The notes under the pieces: generated by a model
Seen by the model: the letters and a program-made list of their open reading frames with translations, nothing else
The model's database searches: none
What the model was told of the DNA's origin: nothing
From: Bacteroidia bacterium
Lineage (GTDB): Bacteria > Bacteroidota > Bacteroidia > B-17B0 > Aurantibacillaceae
Reading direction: 5' to 3'
DNA length: 64,000 nt
Assembly (NCBI GenBank): GCA_016787445.1
Contig: JAEUTQ010000017.1
Span: 1 to 64,000 of the forward strand
Made by a program: the position numbers and the translations under genes
Shown: piece after piece, positions 17,858-26,664 of the stretch
Layout: every line of letters begins with the position of its first letter
How positions within the stretch are numbered: position 1 is the first letter of the stretch

Positions 17858-18654
17858 ATGAAGAAGAAACGAATAGAGACTGTTACGCAAGATGAATTTG
17901 ATTCTATTTACAAGAAGAAAATTAGAGACGGAAAAAAGAATTGGAGGGAGATTTTCAAAAGCGAGATAGATGGTTTCAATTCGTTTATTACAAGTGAAGC
18001 TTTTGGTATATAGGAGATTTTGCGACGTCCAAAATTGTTATGGCCGGCGGCGAGCTTGAGGTTGCTACACCTCTTCATAAAAATGAATGGGTTGGGATTT
18101 CGCCAATGGAAATTGGAAAAATGTTCCATCCTTTGGACGTAGCAAAAATGCAAGCCTTTACAGTGTTCATTTCAGATTATTTTGCACGACGAACGCAAAA
18201 AGAAATTAATAATGTGAAAGTCAGTATGCTCTTTAGAATGCTGAATTCCAAAAATGAATATACCTGGCGTATTTTATCTTATCCGAAAATTAAATATGAG
18301 AATAATTTACCTCGATATATTTTTTGTTTAATAAGTGATTGCACTCATTTAGTTAATGAACCTGAAAGCACAATGTTTGTGTTTGATAATAATGATAAGG
18401 AGAGTGTTTTATACTTCTGTAATGAAGAAACGGTTGAACTGAAGCGTTTTCATGAAAAAAAACCACTTACGCAACGCGAAACTGAAGTGGTGAAATTGTT
18501 GGCAAAAGGATTAATAAGCAAGGAAATAGCCCATCTATTAGGGATATCTAAAAATACAGTTGAAAATCATAAGCAAAATATTTTCGAGAAAACAAAAACA
18601 AAAAACATCGCAGAGTTAATCACGTACGCGATAAAAAACAAACTAGTTGATTAA
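17858..18654 (+). pseudogene. LuxR-family regulator with PAS-like sensor domain, split by a 1-nt deletion
   Basis: The gene is in two frames. The first, from ATG 17858, gives 51 residues ending ITSEAFGI before TAG at 18011-18013. The second carries the rest: WYIGDFATSKIV, then a sensor-like region and a C-terminal LuxR/GerE helix-turn-helix (LTQRETEVVKLLAKGL, KEIAHLLGISKNTVENH) at the end. One extra T in the TTTT run at 18001-18004 would join them as SEAFWYIGDF, giving a 265-residue protein. The architecture (PAS-like plus LuxR HTH) is common in Bacteroidota. A separate product from ATG 18040 would lack the start of the sensor domain. It could be a true frameshift, a sequencing error or slippage. 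Confidence 0.75.
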
Positions 18655-18656
18655 AA

Positions 18657-19004
18657 CTACAACTCCCACCATTTCGCTTTAATGCCAACAAATACACCAT
18701 TTTCCTCAAACTTGATAGGATAAGTTAAAACATTCATGGTTAAACCGGAAGTTGTTCGTCCGGTTTTTAAATCAAAGGGATATCGGTGCATCGGACAAAC
18801 TATTTCTCCTTTTTCTGTGCATTGTCCGTGTGAAAGCGAAGCTCCATTGTGCGGACAGCGATCTGCAACAGCATAAACACCTTCATTGGTGCGGGCAACG
18901 CAAATTTTATTTCCTTTTATCACTATAGATTGAGGTTTGCCCAACATTAAATTGTTGTGCATTGCATCTTCATTCTCAAAAATTTTAATCCAGTGATAAC
19001 TCAT
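18657..19004 (-). CDS. Rieske [2Fe-2S] ferredoxin-like protein
   Basis: The 115-residue protein has the Rieske cluster motifs: CPHNGASLS at about 50 and CPMHRYPFDL at about 71, giving Cys-X-His and Cys-X-X-His ligands. It is close to the small NirD/BphF-type ferredoxins (NEGVYAVADRCPHNG) and is soluble, with no signal or membrane segment. It is probably an electron carrier for an oxygenase or reductase, but no partner is adjacent. It follows the rhomboid gene by 14 nt and is likely co-transcribed with it. Its stop is 2 nt from the convergent LuxR stop. Confidence 0.88.
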   Translation of the reverse strand: MSYHWIKIFENEDAMHNNLMLGKPQSIVIKGNKICVARTNEGVYAVADRCPHNGASLSHGQCTEKGEIVCPMHRYPFDLKTGRTTSGLTMNVLTYPIKFEENGVFVGIKAKWWEL

Positions 19005-19018
19005 GCTTAGAAGTAAAT

Positions 19019-19750
19019 TTACTCTTTTTTGTTTTCATCTTCCTTATTCTCTTCATGTTTCGGAATGAAATAATACGTGATGGTTGGCGTTTCATTTATT
19101 TCTGAAATTTCTTCTTCAGGAATAATTTCATTTTCGTCATCGTCTTCATTTTCCCATTCGTATTCTTTACGTTGCGGACCTTCTTTACGGTAATTATAAG
19201 CAACCATTAATCCGGATATGGCACCAAACAAATGCGCCTCCCAGGAAATTTCCTGTTTAATTGGAAAAATTCCCCACATCATACCGCCATATAAAAACAA
19301 AACAAGAGCGGATATTACCATAAGAGGTTTGTGTTTTCTAAATACACCACTAAAAAATAAAAAAACAGCAGCGCCATAAATTAATCCGCTGGCGCCAATG
19401 TGATACATATCGCCGATAGGAGTGTTTCTTCCGCCAACCCACAACCAAACGCCCGACATGATATAAATCCAGATGAACGAAGGCCATGCAATTGGTTTGT
19501 AAAAGTAAAACGTGAGCATTCCTAATACCAGCATCGGTAAACTGTTCGATGCTAAATGTTCTAAGTCGGAATGTAAAAAAGGCGAAAAGATAATGCCGCT
19601 TAAACCCTTTATCGTTCTTGGAGCAGTGCCTAATTGTATAAGGTGTAAATTAAAAGCGTGATCAATAAAGAAAACAGCCCACATCAACACGACAAATAAG
19701 AGCGGAAAAGCTCCAACCTTCAATAAAGATTTTGAAATGAAATTTTTCAT
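19019..19750 (-). CDS. rhomboid-family intramembrane serine protease
   Basis: The 243-residue protein has about six membrane helices with the rhomboid motifs: HSDLEHLASN (conserved His and Asn) at about 60-69, GASGLIYG with the catalytic Ser at about 119, and WEAHLFGAISG with the catalytic His near 172. The last 45 residues form a very acidic cytosolic tail (ENEDDDENEIIPEEE) followed by a basic/acidic end. It cleaves membrane proteins inside the bilayer; substrates are unknown. It is upstream of the Rieske gene in an apparent operon. Confidence 0.9.
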   Translation of the reverse strand: MKNFISKSLLKVGAFPLLFVVLMWAVFFIDHAFNLHLIQLGTAPRTIKGLSGIIFSPFLHSDLEHLASNSLPMLVLGMLTFYFYKPIAWPSFIWIYIMSGVWLWVGGRNTPIGDMYHIGASGLIYGAAVFLFFSGVFRKHKPLMVISALVLFLYGGMMWGIFPIKQEISWEAHLFGAISGLMVAYNYRKEGPQRKEYEWENEDDDENEIIPEEEISEINETPTITYYFIPKHEENKEDENKKE

Positions 19751-19813
19751 CGGAATGTTATATAAAGTTCCGATGGAAAAAGGGAAATAAAAAATTAAAT
19801 TTTAAAATTTAGT

Positions 19814-20425
19814 TTATTTAACAGGAATGTAAATTTTGCTTAACCACTTATTAGGGTCTTTTTCGACTGTAGCATCACTAATGTAAAACTCACGTGCAGC
19901 ACCTGATTGTTCCAATTTGTTTTTTTCGAGGTAAGTTTTTAGTTCGGTGTAAGCATTAAACATTTTATCGTACGGTCCGTAATAATTGTAAACTACGGCG
20001 CGTGTAGCTTCTAAAATAACAATCGTAGAATTTTTTGGTTGTTCCTTTGGCGTTTTATTGATTGGAACAACACATTCGAAAACAAAATTTTCAGGATTAT
20101 TATTGTAATAAATCGCACCAGGGGGTAAGCCTTCTGTACTTAAGCCCAGATTATTGATGTCAGCTTCAATAGCGCTGTAAGCTTTTCCAATTTTAAAACC
20201 AATATCTTCTTGTTTTGCCGAATCGAGAATGGCAAGGGTTAAAATTTCAGGAATATCAAACACGCCAATAATGCCCGGAGTTTCTTCTAAAACCGGTGCA
20301 GTAGGAGTTGTGATTGTATTTGCAACAGATGTTGTATCGTTGGATAAAACACCTTTTTCATTGGCATCGTTTTTACACGATGCTAATAGACCTGAAATAG
20401 CTAATGCAAAAAGAATTTTTTTCAT
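19814..20425 (-). CDS. lipoprotein with GyrI-like effector-binding domain
   Basis: The 203-residue protein has a lipoprotein signal (MKKILFALAISGLLASCKND, Cys at residue 17), then a Thr/Pro linker and a GyrI/AraC-E-type fold at about 55-203. The marks are IGKAYSAIEADINNLGL, PPGAIYYNN, FVFECVVPI, the RAVVYNYYGPYDKMFNAYTEL segment and YIPVK at the end. These folds normally bind small molecules in the cytoplasm; here the lipoprotein signal would place it in the envelope. It starts 1 nt after the aminotransferase stop, so the two form an operon. The ligand is unknown. Confidence 0.75.
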   Translation of the reverse strand: MKKILFALAISGLLASCKNDANEKGVLSNDTTSVANTITTPTAPVLEETPGIIGVFDIPEILTLAILDSAKQEDIGFKIGKAYSAIEADINNLGLSTEGLPPGAIYYNNNPENFVFECVVPINKTPKEQPKNSTIVILEATRAVVYNYYGPYDKMFNAYTELKTYLEKNKLEQSGAAREFYISDATVEKDPNKWLSKIYIPVK

Positions 20426-20426
20426 C

Positions 20427-21626
20427 TTAATTGGTTTTACCCGGATATTTTGCCAACGCTTCTTTTAAACAAATCATAGCGTTATTTAAATCATTAAGGT
20501 TTAAAACGTACGCTAAACGCACTTCGTTAATTCCTGAACCTGGTGTTGAGTAAAATCCGGTAGCAGGAGCTAACATTACAGTTTGTTGGTTGAAATTAAA
20601 ATCTTCCAGCAACCACTGACAAAATTTATCGGCATTGTCAATCGGTAATCGTGCAATGCAATAAAAAGCACCGCTTGGTTTAGGACAAAATACACCCGGA
20701 ATCTTATTCAAAGCATCAATTATAAAATCGCGTCGTGCAATGTATTCTTTTTTTACTTCAGCGAAATACGAAGCCGGTGTGTCTAAAGCTGCTTCTGCTC
20801 CGATTTGTCCGTATGAAGGCGGACTTAACCTTGCCTGCGCAAATTTTAATGCGGCACTCATCACCTCTTTGTTTTTGCTTATCATAGCGCCAATACGTGC
20901 GCCACAGGCACTGTAACGTTTAGAGATAGAGTCTAATAAAATAACATTGTTTTCGATGCCACTTAAATGCATAACAGAAACGTATTCCTTTCCGTCGTAG
21001 CAAAATTCGCGATACACCTCGTCACTTAATAAAAACAAATCGTATTTTTTTACTAAGTCTTTCAAGGCTTCTAATTCAGCTTTTGTATATAAGTATCCGG
21101 TTGGATTTCCCGGATTACAAATCATGATGCCTTTTGTTTTAGGCGTGATTAGTTTTTCGAAATCAGAAATAGGAGGTAATGCAAACCCACTTTCAATGCT
21201 GCTCTTAATTGGTTTAACCGTAACATTAGCTGCTACTGAAAATCCATTATAATTCGCATAGAAAGGTTCAGGGATAATAATTTCATCACCGGGATTAAAG
21301 CAAGTCATCATAGCAATTGAAATGGCTTCAGAGCCGCCATTGGTGATGATTACTTCACTTGGTTCAATATTGATGTTATAGCCTTTGTAATAGTTACAAA
21401 GTTTTTTACGGTAACTTTCGTTACCTGCACTGTGACTATACTCTAAAACTTTTATATCGGCACTTTTAATAGCCTTTAAAAAAGTATCCGGCGTAACGAT
21501 ATCCGGTTGTCCGATATTTAAATGATAAATTTTAATACCTTTTTTCTTCGCCGCTTCGGCATAAGGAACTAACTTACGAATGGGCGATGCCGGCATTTCG
21601 TTTGCTTTATTGGATATTACTGGCAT
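20427..21626 (-). CDS. PLP-dependent aminotransferase, class I (aspartate aminotransferase-like)
   Basis: The 399-residue fold-type I aminotransferase shows IYHLNIGQPDIVTPD at about 34-48, NGGSEAISIAMM at about 94, CNPGNPTGYLYT at about 170 and the PLP lysine in LDSISKRYSACGARIG near 235-250. Near the C-terminus is EVRLAYVLN with the carboxylate-binding Arg. Members of this subgroup transaminate aspartate, aromatic or branched amino acids; substrate choice is not visible. It is the first gene of an operon with the GyrI-like lipoprotein. Confidence 0.88.
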   Translation of the reverse strand: MPVISNKANEMPASPIRKLVPYAEAAKKKGIKIYHLNIGQPDIVTPDTFLKAIKSADIKVLEYSHSAGNESYRKKLCNYYKGYNINIEPSEVIITNGGSEAISIAMMTCFNPGDEIIIPEPFYANYNGFSVAANVTVKPIKSSIESGFALPPISDFEKLITPKTKGIMICNPGNPTGYLYTKAELEALKDLVKKYDLFLLSDEVYREFCYDGKEYVSVMHLSGIENNVILLDSISKRYSACGARIGAMISKNKEVMSAALKFAQARLSPPSYGQIGAEAALDTPASYFAEVKKEYIARRDFIIDALNKIPGVFCPKPSGAFYCIARLPIDNADKFCQWLLEDFNFNQQTVMLAPATGFYSTPGSGINEVRLAYVLNLNDLNNAMICLKEALAKYPGKTN

Positions 21627-21709
21627 GTAATTATGAATTAAAAAACCTCAAATATAAGCATAATAAATGGCTGCCCACAGCTTATAATTTTAGTTAATTG
21701 TTGAAATAA

Positions 21710-21749
21710 TTTGCCTTAGGCCCTCAATAAAACCGTATATTTGACGGTT
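21710..21749 (+). promoter_or_regulatory. promoter of the helicase gene with overlapping inverted repeat
   Basis: TTTG at 21710-21713, 22 nt spacer, TATATTTG at 21736-21743, and ATG at 21758. An inverted repeat AACCGT-N7-ACGGTT (21731-21736 and 21744-21749) brackets the -7 box and could be an operator. Confidence 0.5.
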
Positions 21750-21757
21750 GATTTTTT

Positions 21758-23266
21758 ATGACTGAAGCACCAATCGCAGCCGAACCAAGGCAATTATATC
21801 CATACCAGGCAGAAGCCGTTGAAAATATTTTTTCCCGACTTCAAGATTTACCGCCGAATGCTAATTTATTGTTTCAATTACCAACAGGCGGAGGAAAGAC
21901 CATTATCTTTTCCGAAATAGCGCGTCGTTTTATTGAAAAATATAAGCGTAAGGTTTTAATCTTAACGCATCGCATTGAGTTAAGCCGACAAACCGCTGAC
22001 GTGTTAAGTGATTTAGGAATTTCCAACAAAATCATCAATTCAGAAGTTAAGGATTTGCCACGCCAAAGCGATTACCAATGTTTTACCGCATTAGTTGAAA
22101 CCTTGAATAATCGCCTACAGGAAAACGATCAGTTTTTGGAGGATATCGGATTAGTGATAGTGGATGAAGCGCATAACAATTCATTCCGGAAAATATTCCA
22201 TTACTTTAATGATATTAATATTCTGGGTGTTACAGCAACACCTTTAAGCAGCAATAAAAAATTACCACTTTATCAAACGTACAGCGACTTAATCATCGGA
22301 CAAAGTATTCCGAATTTAATTGAGCAAGGTTATTTATGTGAAGGTGTAACTTATTCTTATGATGTAAACTTAAGCTCTTTGCGTATTGGGAATAATGGTG
22401 AGTTTACCGTAGGTTCTCATGAATTGCTTTATACGCAAGCCATCATGCAAAGTAAATTGTTAGAGGCTTATGAGGAATTTGCGAAGGGCACTAAAACACT
22501 CATTTTTAATGCAGGTATTTTAACGAGTCGCGCTGTTTACGAAACGTTTAAAAAGAAGGGATATCCGGTTCGTCATTTAGACAGTACCTTTAGCGACCGT
22601 GAGAGAGCCGAAACTTTGGAGTGGTTCAGAAATACACCCGATGGAGTACTTAGTTCCGTTAGTATTTTAACAACCGGTTTTGATGAGCCTGCTGTTGAAA
22701 CCATCATGCTAAACCGCGCTACTAAATCCTTAACACTTTATCACCAAATGATTGGTCGCGGTAGTCGTGTGTTACCTACTAAAAAGCAATTTAAAATTCT
22801 CGATTTAGGTAATAATTCGCGACGTTTTAATTTGTGGCAATATCCAATTGATTGGAAGCATGTTTTTGTTGCTCCGCATTTATATCTGGAACATCGTTAT
22901 AAAGATGAATGGGATTATGAATTGGAGAATGATTATGATATGCCTCCTGAAATCAAGGAACGTTTTCTTAACTCATCACAAGAGTCTTTTATTGTTCGCG
23001 ACCGCTATTTGAATTGTTTGCGCAAGGGCTTAAAGCCGCAGGTGGTGATTGACGAATCCATTGAAGATCATTTTGCACGCATTAAGGATAATGCTTCAGA
23101 GTTTGATGAAGCTTTTGAATTGTATAATTTGCTTACCGAGGAAATGAAGTACCGTGTGAAACAATTCGGTAAGTGTATTAATGCAACAAATAATTATACC
23201 GACTGGCAATATCAATCTTATTCGAGTAAGTTGCGCCGTCGTATCATGAATTTTTACGCTGAGTAA
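21758..23266 (+). CDS. DEAD/DEAH-box superfamily 2 helicase (SSL2-like)
   Basis: The 502-residue protein has motif I QLPTGGGKTIIFSEIARRF at about 44-62, DEAH as motif II at about 137 (VIVDEAHNN), motif III VTATPLS at about 161, and motif VI HQMIGRGSRVLP at about 330. This is the RadD/XPB-like branch of restriction-helicase-type SF2 proteins. A C-terminal region of about 130 residues has no recognised domain. It probably acts on DNA in repair. No methylase or specificity subunit is nearby, so it does not look like part of a restriction system. Confidence 0.88.
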   Translation: MTEAPIAAEPRQLYPYQAEAVENIFSRLQDLPPNANLLFQLPTGGGKTIIFSEIARRFIEKYKRKVLILTHRIELSRQTADVLSDLGISNKIINSEVKDLPRQSDYQCFTALVETLNNRLQENDQFLEDIGLVIVDEAHNNSFRKIFHYFNDINILGVTATPLSSNKKLPLYQTYSDLIIGQSIPNLIEQGYLCEGVTYSYDVNLSSLRIGNNGEFTVGSHELLYTQAIMQSKLLEAYEEFAKGTKTLIFNAGILTSRAVYETFKKKGYPVRHLDSTFSDRERAETLEWFRNTPDGVLSSVSILTTGFDEPAVETIMLNRATKSLTLYHQMIGRGSRVLPTKKQFKILDLGNNSRRFNLWQYPIDWKHVFVAPHLYLEHRYKDEWDYELENDYDMPPEIKERFLNSSQESFIVRDRYLNCLRKGLKPQVVIDESIEDHFARIKDNASEFDEAFELYNLLTEEMKYRVKQFGKCINATNNYTDWQYQSYSSKLRRRIMNFYAE

Positions 23267-23530
23267 ATGAATCCTTTCAAATTGTATAAAATAGCCGGCA
23301 TGTTAAGTATTGTGTTCGGTGTATTGGGTGCTGTATGTTTGGTAAACATCCGTACAGTGCCGGCCGCATTGTTATTGGCTGTTACGGGATTTATTTTTGC
23401 AGGCATTAATATTTTTATTGATGCTAAATATGAAATCCATGATCGGAAATTTCCCTTGGGTTATATAGGAATGATATTAAGTTCGCTGCCTGTTTTATTT
23501 TTACTTGCGTTTATTTTTCTGCGCCGCTGA
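23267..23530 (+). CDS. small three-helix membrane protein
   Basis: The 87-residue protein has three hydrophobic segments (about 10-27, 31-50, 64-84). The ATG directly follows the helicase stop codon with no gap. Its TGA overlaps the inferred CTG start of ubiA (CTGA), which suggests translation coupling through all three genes. No family is recognised. Confidence 0.7.
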   Translation: MNPFKLYKIAGMLSIVFGVLGAVCLVNIRTVPAALLLAVTGFIFAGINIFIDAKYEIHDRKFPLGYIGMILSSLPVLFLLAFIFLRR

Positions 23531-24387
23531 AAACCGTCAATAAATATTTATCACTCATAAAATTTAGCCATACGGTTTTTGCATTACCCTTTGCTATCAT
23601 TGGTTTTTGCCTTGCAATTTATTCCGGTAAAGCCGAGTTCAGTTGGGGGAAATTAGGATTAGTCTTGTTGTGTATGGTTACAGCACGAAGTGCCGCTATG
23701 GCATTTAACCGTTATATCGACAGGCATTTTGATTCTAAAAATCCGCGCACTGCTATTCGTGAAATACCGGCAGGACAAATTAAAGCGAGTTCAGCACTAA
23801 TTTTTACCATTATAAGTTCGGTGCTTTTTATGGTGAGTGCATATTTTATCAATCCTCTTTGTTTTTATTTATCGCCGGTGGCATTGTTCGTTGTTCTGGG
23901 TTACAGCTACACTAAACGGTTCACACCTTTGTGTCATTTAATTTTAGGCTTAGGTTTAAGTTTAGCGCCCATTGGAGCCTATTTGGCCTTAACGGAGCAA
24001 TTTGATGTATTACCAATACTTTTTTCGGTATTAGTGTTCTTTTGGGTAGGTGGATTTGATATCATTTTTGCGTTGCAGGACGAGGAGTTTGATCGTAGTC
24101 AGGGTTTAAAATCAATCCCTGTTTTAATGGGTAAGGCAAAGGCTTTGCGTTTATCGGAAGCTATGCATGTTGTTTCGGCGGTTTTGGTGATTTTAGCCTA
24201 TAATTTCGGTGGTTTTTCCTGGCTTTATATCTGTGGTGCATTGGTGTTTATCGGCTTATTAATCTATCAGCATTTAATTGTTAAGCCTAATGATTTAAGC
24301 CGTGTGAATTTGGCATTTGGCACCAGTAATGGCATTGCCAGTGTTATTTTCGGGGTCTTCGTTTGTCTCGATATTTTCCTTCTGTAA
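23527..24387 (+). CDS. UbiA-family prenyltransferase (MqnP-like), non-ATG start
   Basis: A polytopic prenyltransferase of about 286 residues. Asp-rich motifs are FNRYIDRHFD at about 59-68 and DEEFDRSQGLKSIP at about 196. The N-terminus VNKYLSLIKFSHTVFALPFA is typical of the branch annotated as putative 4-hydroxybenzoate polyprenyltransferase, linked to the futalosine menaquinone route (MqnP). This N-terminus is encoded in frame from 23536 on, but no ATG, GTG or TTG exists between an upstream stop near 23440 and a TTG at 23665. That TTG would remove the first helix. The best start is CTG at 23527, which overlaps the upstream TGA as CTGA. Start uncertain; family sure. Confidence 0.82.
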   Translation: MKTVNKYLSLIKFSHTVFALPFAIIGFCLAIYSGKAEFSWGKLGLVLLCMVTARSAAMAFNRYIDRHFDSKNPRTAIREIPAGQIKASSALIFTIISSVLFMVSAYFINPLCFYLSPVALFVVLGYSYTKRFTPLCHLILGLGLSLAPIGAYLALTEQFDVLPILFSVLVFFWVGGFDIIFALQDEEFDRSQGLKSIPVLMGKAKALRLSEAMHVVSAVLVILAYNFGGFSWLYICGALVFIGLLIYQHLIVKPNDLSRVNLAFGTSNGIASVIFGVFVCLDIFLL

Positions 24388-24448
24388 ATATTCGATTAAA
24401 TCGCCTTTTTTCGCCCTCAATTATTTTTCCTCACATTAAAAATAACCC

Positions 24449-24456
24449 TAAATTTG
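24449..24456 (+). promoter_or_regulatory. -7 box TAAATTTG for the dehydrogenase gene
   Basis: A full TAnnTTTG match with a 17-nt leader to the ATG at 24474. It supports that start over the longer frame from 24363. No clear TTG at -33. Confidence 0.4.
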
Positions 24457-24473
24457 TTGCTCAATCTTCATTT

Positions 24474-25577
24474 ATGGAAGTAAAAGATATCAAAGAAACC
24501 AATCTGGTTCAAAACCCCGTAATTGCTCAAATGATGTTAAACAATCATGAGCAAATTGTTTTTTGTAATGATAATGCAACAGGTCTTAAAGCCATTATTG
24601 CCATTCATAATACTGTATTAGGTCCGTCATTAGGCGGTACCCGTATGTGGAATTACAATAACGAAATGGAGGCGTTGAATGATGTACTTCGTTTATCGCG
24701 TGGGATGACGTATAAGTCTTCAGTGGCGGGATTAAATTTAGGCGGTGGAAAAGCTGTTATTATTGGTGATGCAAAAAAAGTAAAGAACGAAGCTTTATTG
24801 CGTCGTTTCGGTAAGTTTGTGGATAGTCTTGGCGGGAAATACATAACCGCAGAGGATGTTGCCATGAGTAGCCGCGATATGGAAATTATTCACATGGAAA
24901 CAGAATTTGTAAGTGGTTTGCCTGAGAATATGGGAGGTAGTGGTGATCCTTCACCTGTAACAGCCTATGGTGTTTATGTGAGTATGAAGGCTAGCGCGAA
25001 AGAAACTTGGGGAAGTGATAGTTTATCAGGAAAAAAAGTATTGGTACAAGGTATCGGACATGTTGGAGAAAGTTTAGTGAGTCATTTAACGAAAGAAGGT
25101 GCAAAAGTTTATATTAACGATATCAGCGAAGAGCGCGTGAAGGATGCTGTAAAAAAATACAAAGCGGAAGCTGTTAGTGCCGATACAATGTTTGATTTGG
25201 ATATTGATATTTATGCTCCTTGTGCTTTAGGTGCTACTGTGAATGATGATACTTTAAATCGTTTAAAGTGTAAGGTGATTTGCGGTGCTGCAAATAACCA
25301 ATTGGCTGATGAGAAAAAACACGGCGAGGCTGTTGGCAAAAAGGGAATTTTGTACGCGCCTGACTATGTTGTAAACGCCGGTGGAATCATCAATGTGTAT
25401 TATGAATTGGAAGGATATAACCGTGAGAGAGCAATGGCACATGCCGAAAAAATTTATGAAAATACATGGAATGTTATTCAGACAGCAAAGGCTGAAGGAA
25501 TTCCAACTTACATGGCTGCAAATGTTTTAGCTGAGAAGAGAATCGAAGCTATTGCACGAATTAATGCTGTACTCTAA
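24474..25577 (+). CDS. Glu/Leu/Phe/Val dehydrogenase (leucine/valine dehydrogenase type)
   Basis: The 367-residue enzyme oxidatively deaminates a branched-chain or similar amino acid with NAD. The N-terminal domain has LGPSLGGTRMWNY at about 56-68 and LGGGKAVIIGD at about 90-100, where the first Lys after the glycines is catalytic. TAEDVAMSSRDM follows. The Rossmann domain has VLVQGIGHVGESLVSHL at about 190-206, then CGAANNQL and VNAGGIINVYYE. The short, octamer-type leucine dehydrogenase length fits. The frame runs upstream to 24363 without homology, so the ATG at 24474 is chosen. It would feed branched-chain amino acid breakdown. Confidence 0.9.
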   Translation: MEVKDIKETNLVQNPVIAQMMLNNHEQIVFCNDNATGLKAIIAIHNTVLGPSLGGTRMWNYNNEMEALNDVLRLSRGMTYKSSVAGLNLGGGKAVIIGDAKKVKNEALLRRFGKFVDSLGGKYITAEDVAMSSRDMEIIHMETEFVSGLPENMGGSGDPSPVTAYGVYVSMKASAKETWGSDSLSGKKVLVQGIGHVGESLVSHLTKEGAKVYINDISEERVKDAVKKYKAEAVSADTMFDLDIDIYAPCALGATVNDDTLNRLKCKVICGAANNQLADEKKHGEAVGKKGILYAPDYVVNAGGIINVYYELEGYNRERAMAHAEKIYENTWNVIQTAKAEGIPTYMAANVLAEKRIEAIARINAVL

Positions 25578-25616
25578 TTGAAATAACCGAACTTAATTTT
25601 ATTTAAACCGTTCTTT

Positions 25617-26552
25617 ATGCTAAACCGTCGTTTCCTCCGTATTAAAGTAATGCAAATGCTGTATTCTTATTATCAGCATGAAAATGCCGATATGGCTGCA
25701 TTTGAAAAGGAATTATTTAAAAGTTTAGATAAAGTATATAGTTTGTACCTCACTATTCTGGCTTTATTTACCGACTTGCATCACACTGCTTATTTAGTGA
25801 TCGATGAGAATAAGAATAAACGTTTGCCTTCACAGGAAGATTTAAATCCTAATCTCAAGTTTGTAAATAATACTTTGCTTGTGGCTCTTTCAGAAAGCGC
25901 AACACTTAAAAAGGAATTAGAAAGACAAAAAATTTCATGGCAAACAGATTTTGATTTGGTAAGAAAGCTTTTTACCGAAATTCGTAATTCGGAAGATTAT
26001 AAATCTTACATGGCGGGAGGTGAGAATACAGTTAAAGAAGACCGCGATTTTTTAGTGAATCTAATTTTAAATCATTTGGGTGAGCATGATTTACTGAATC
26101 ATTTGTTTGAAGATAAAAATATTCATTGGGCCGACGATACCTTTTTAGCTTTTAATTCTGTAATAAGAACTTTTGAAACTTTTGAAGGTAAGTTTGTGTT
26201 GATGCCTTTATTGAAAGACGAAGAAGACGATACGAAATTTGTTTCATCGCTTTTCCGTAAAACAATTCAGTATAACAGCTCTTACGAAGAGTTAATTAAA
26301 AATCACACCAAGAATTGGGAAATGGATCGTATCGCCAGCATGGATATGTTATTGATGAAAATGGCAATTGCTGAAATTTTACATATCCCAAGTGTTCCTG
26401 TAAAAGTTTCTCTGAACGAATACATCGATATCTCAAAAGAATACAGCACGCCTAACAGCAAAACGTTTGTGAATGGTGTACTTGATAAAATTATTGCCGA
26501 ATTAAAACGCGACAATAAAATTGAGAAGGCCGGAAGGGGTCTGCAAGAATAA
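25617..26552 (+). CDS. nusB: transcription antitermination protein NusB, extended Bacteroidota form
   Basis: The first residues MLNRRFLRIKVMQMLYSYYQ are the NusB start. The C-terminal NusB domain is at about 195-305 (NHTKNWEMDRIASMDMLLMKMAIAEIL, KVSLNEYIDISKEYSTPNSKTFVNGVLDKI). Canonical NusB is about 140 residues; this one is 311 because a region of about 130 residues is inserted, as is normal for Bacteroidota. NusB binds boxA RNA with NusE in rRNA antitermination. The gene stands alone. Confidence 0.92.
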   Translation: MLNRRFLRIKVMQMLYSYYQHENADMAAFEKELFKSLDKVYSLYLTILALFTDLHHTAYLVIDENKNKRLPSQEDLNPNLKFVNNTLLVALSESATLKKELERQKISWQTDFDLVRKLFTEIRNSEDYKSYMAGGENTVKEDRDFLVNLILNHLGEHDLLNHLFEDKNIHWADDTFLAFNSVIRTFETFEGKFVLMPLLKDEEDDTKFVSSLFRKTIQYNSSYEELIKNHTKNWEMDRIASMDMLLMKMAIAEILHIPSVPVKVSLNEYIDISKEYSTPNSKTFVNGVLDKIIAELKRDNKIEKAGRGLQE

Positions 26553-26664
26553 ATTTACATAAAGTGTTGATACATTGTTAACACTAAAATTCCGCTTAAA
26601 ATTTATTTTTTCTAATATTATCCTTGACTAAACAGCAAGTGTTTTGCTTTAGTTATTTATAATT

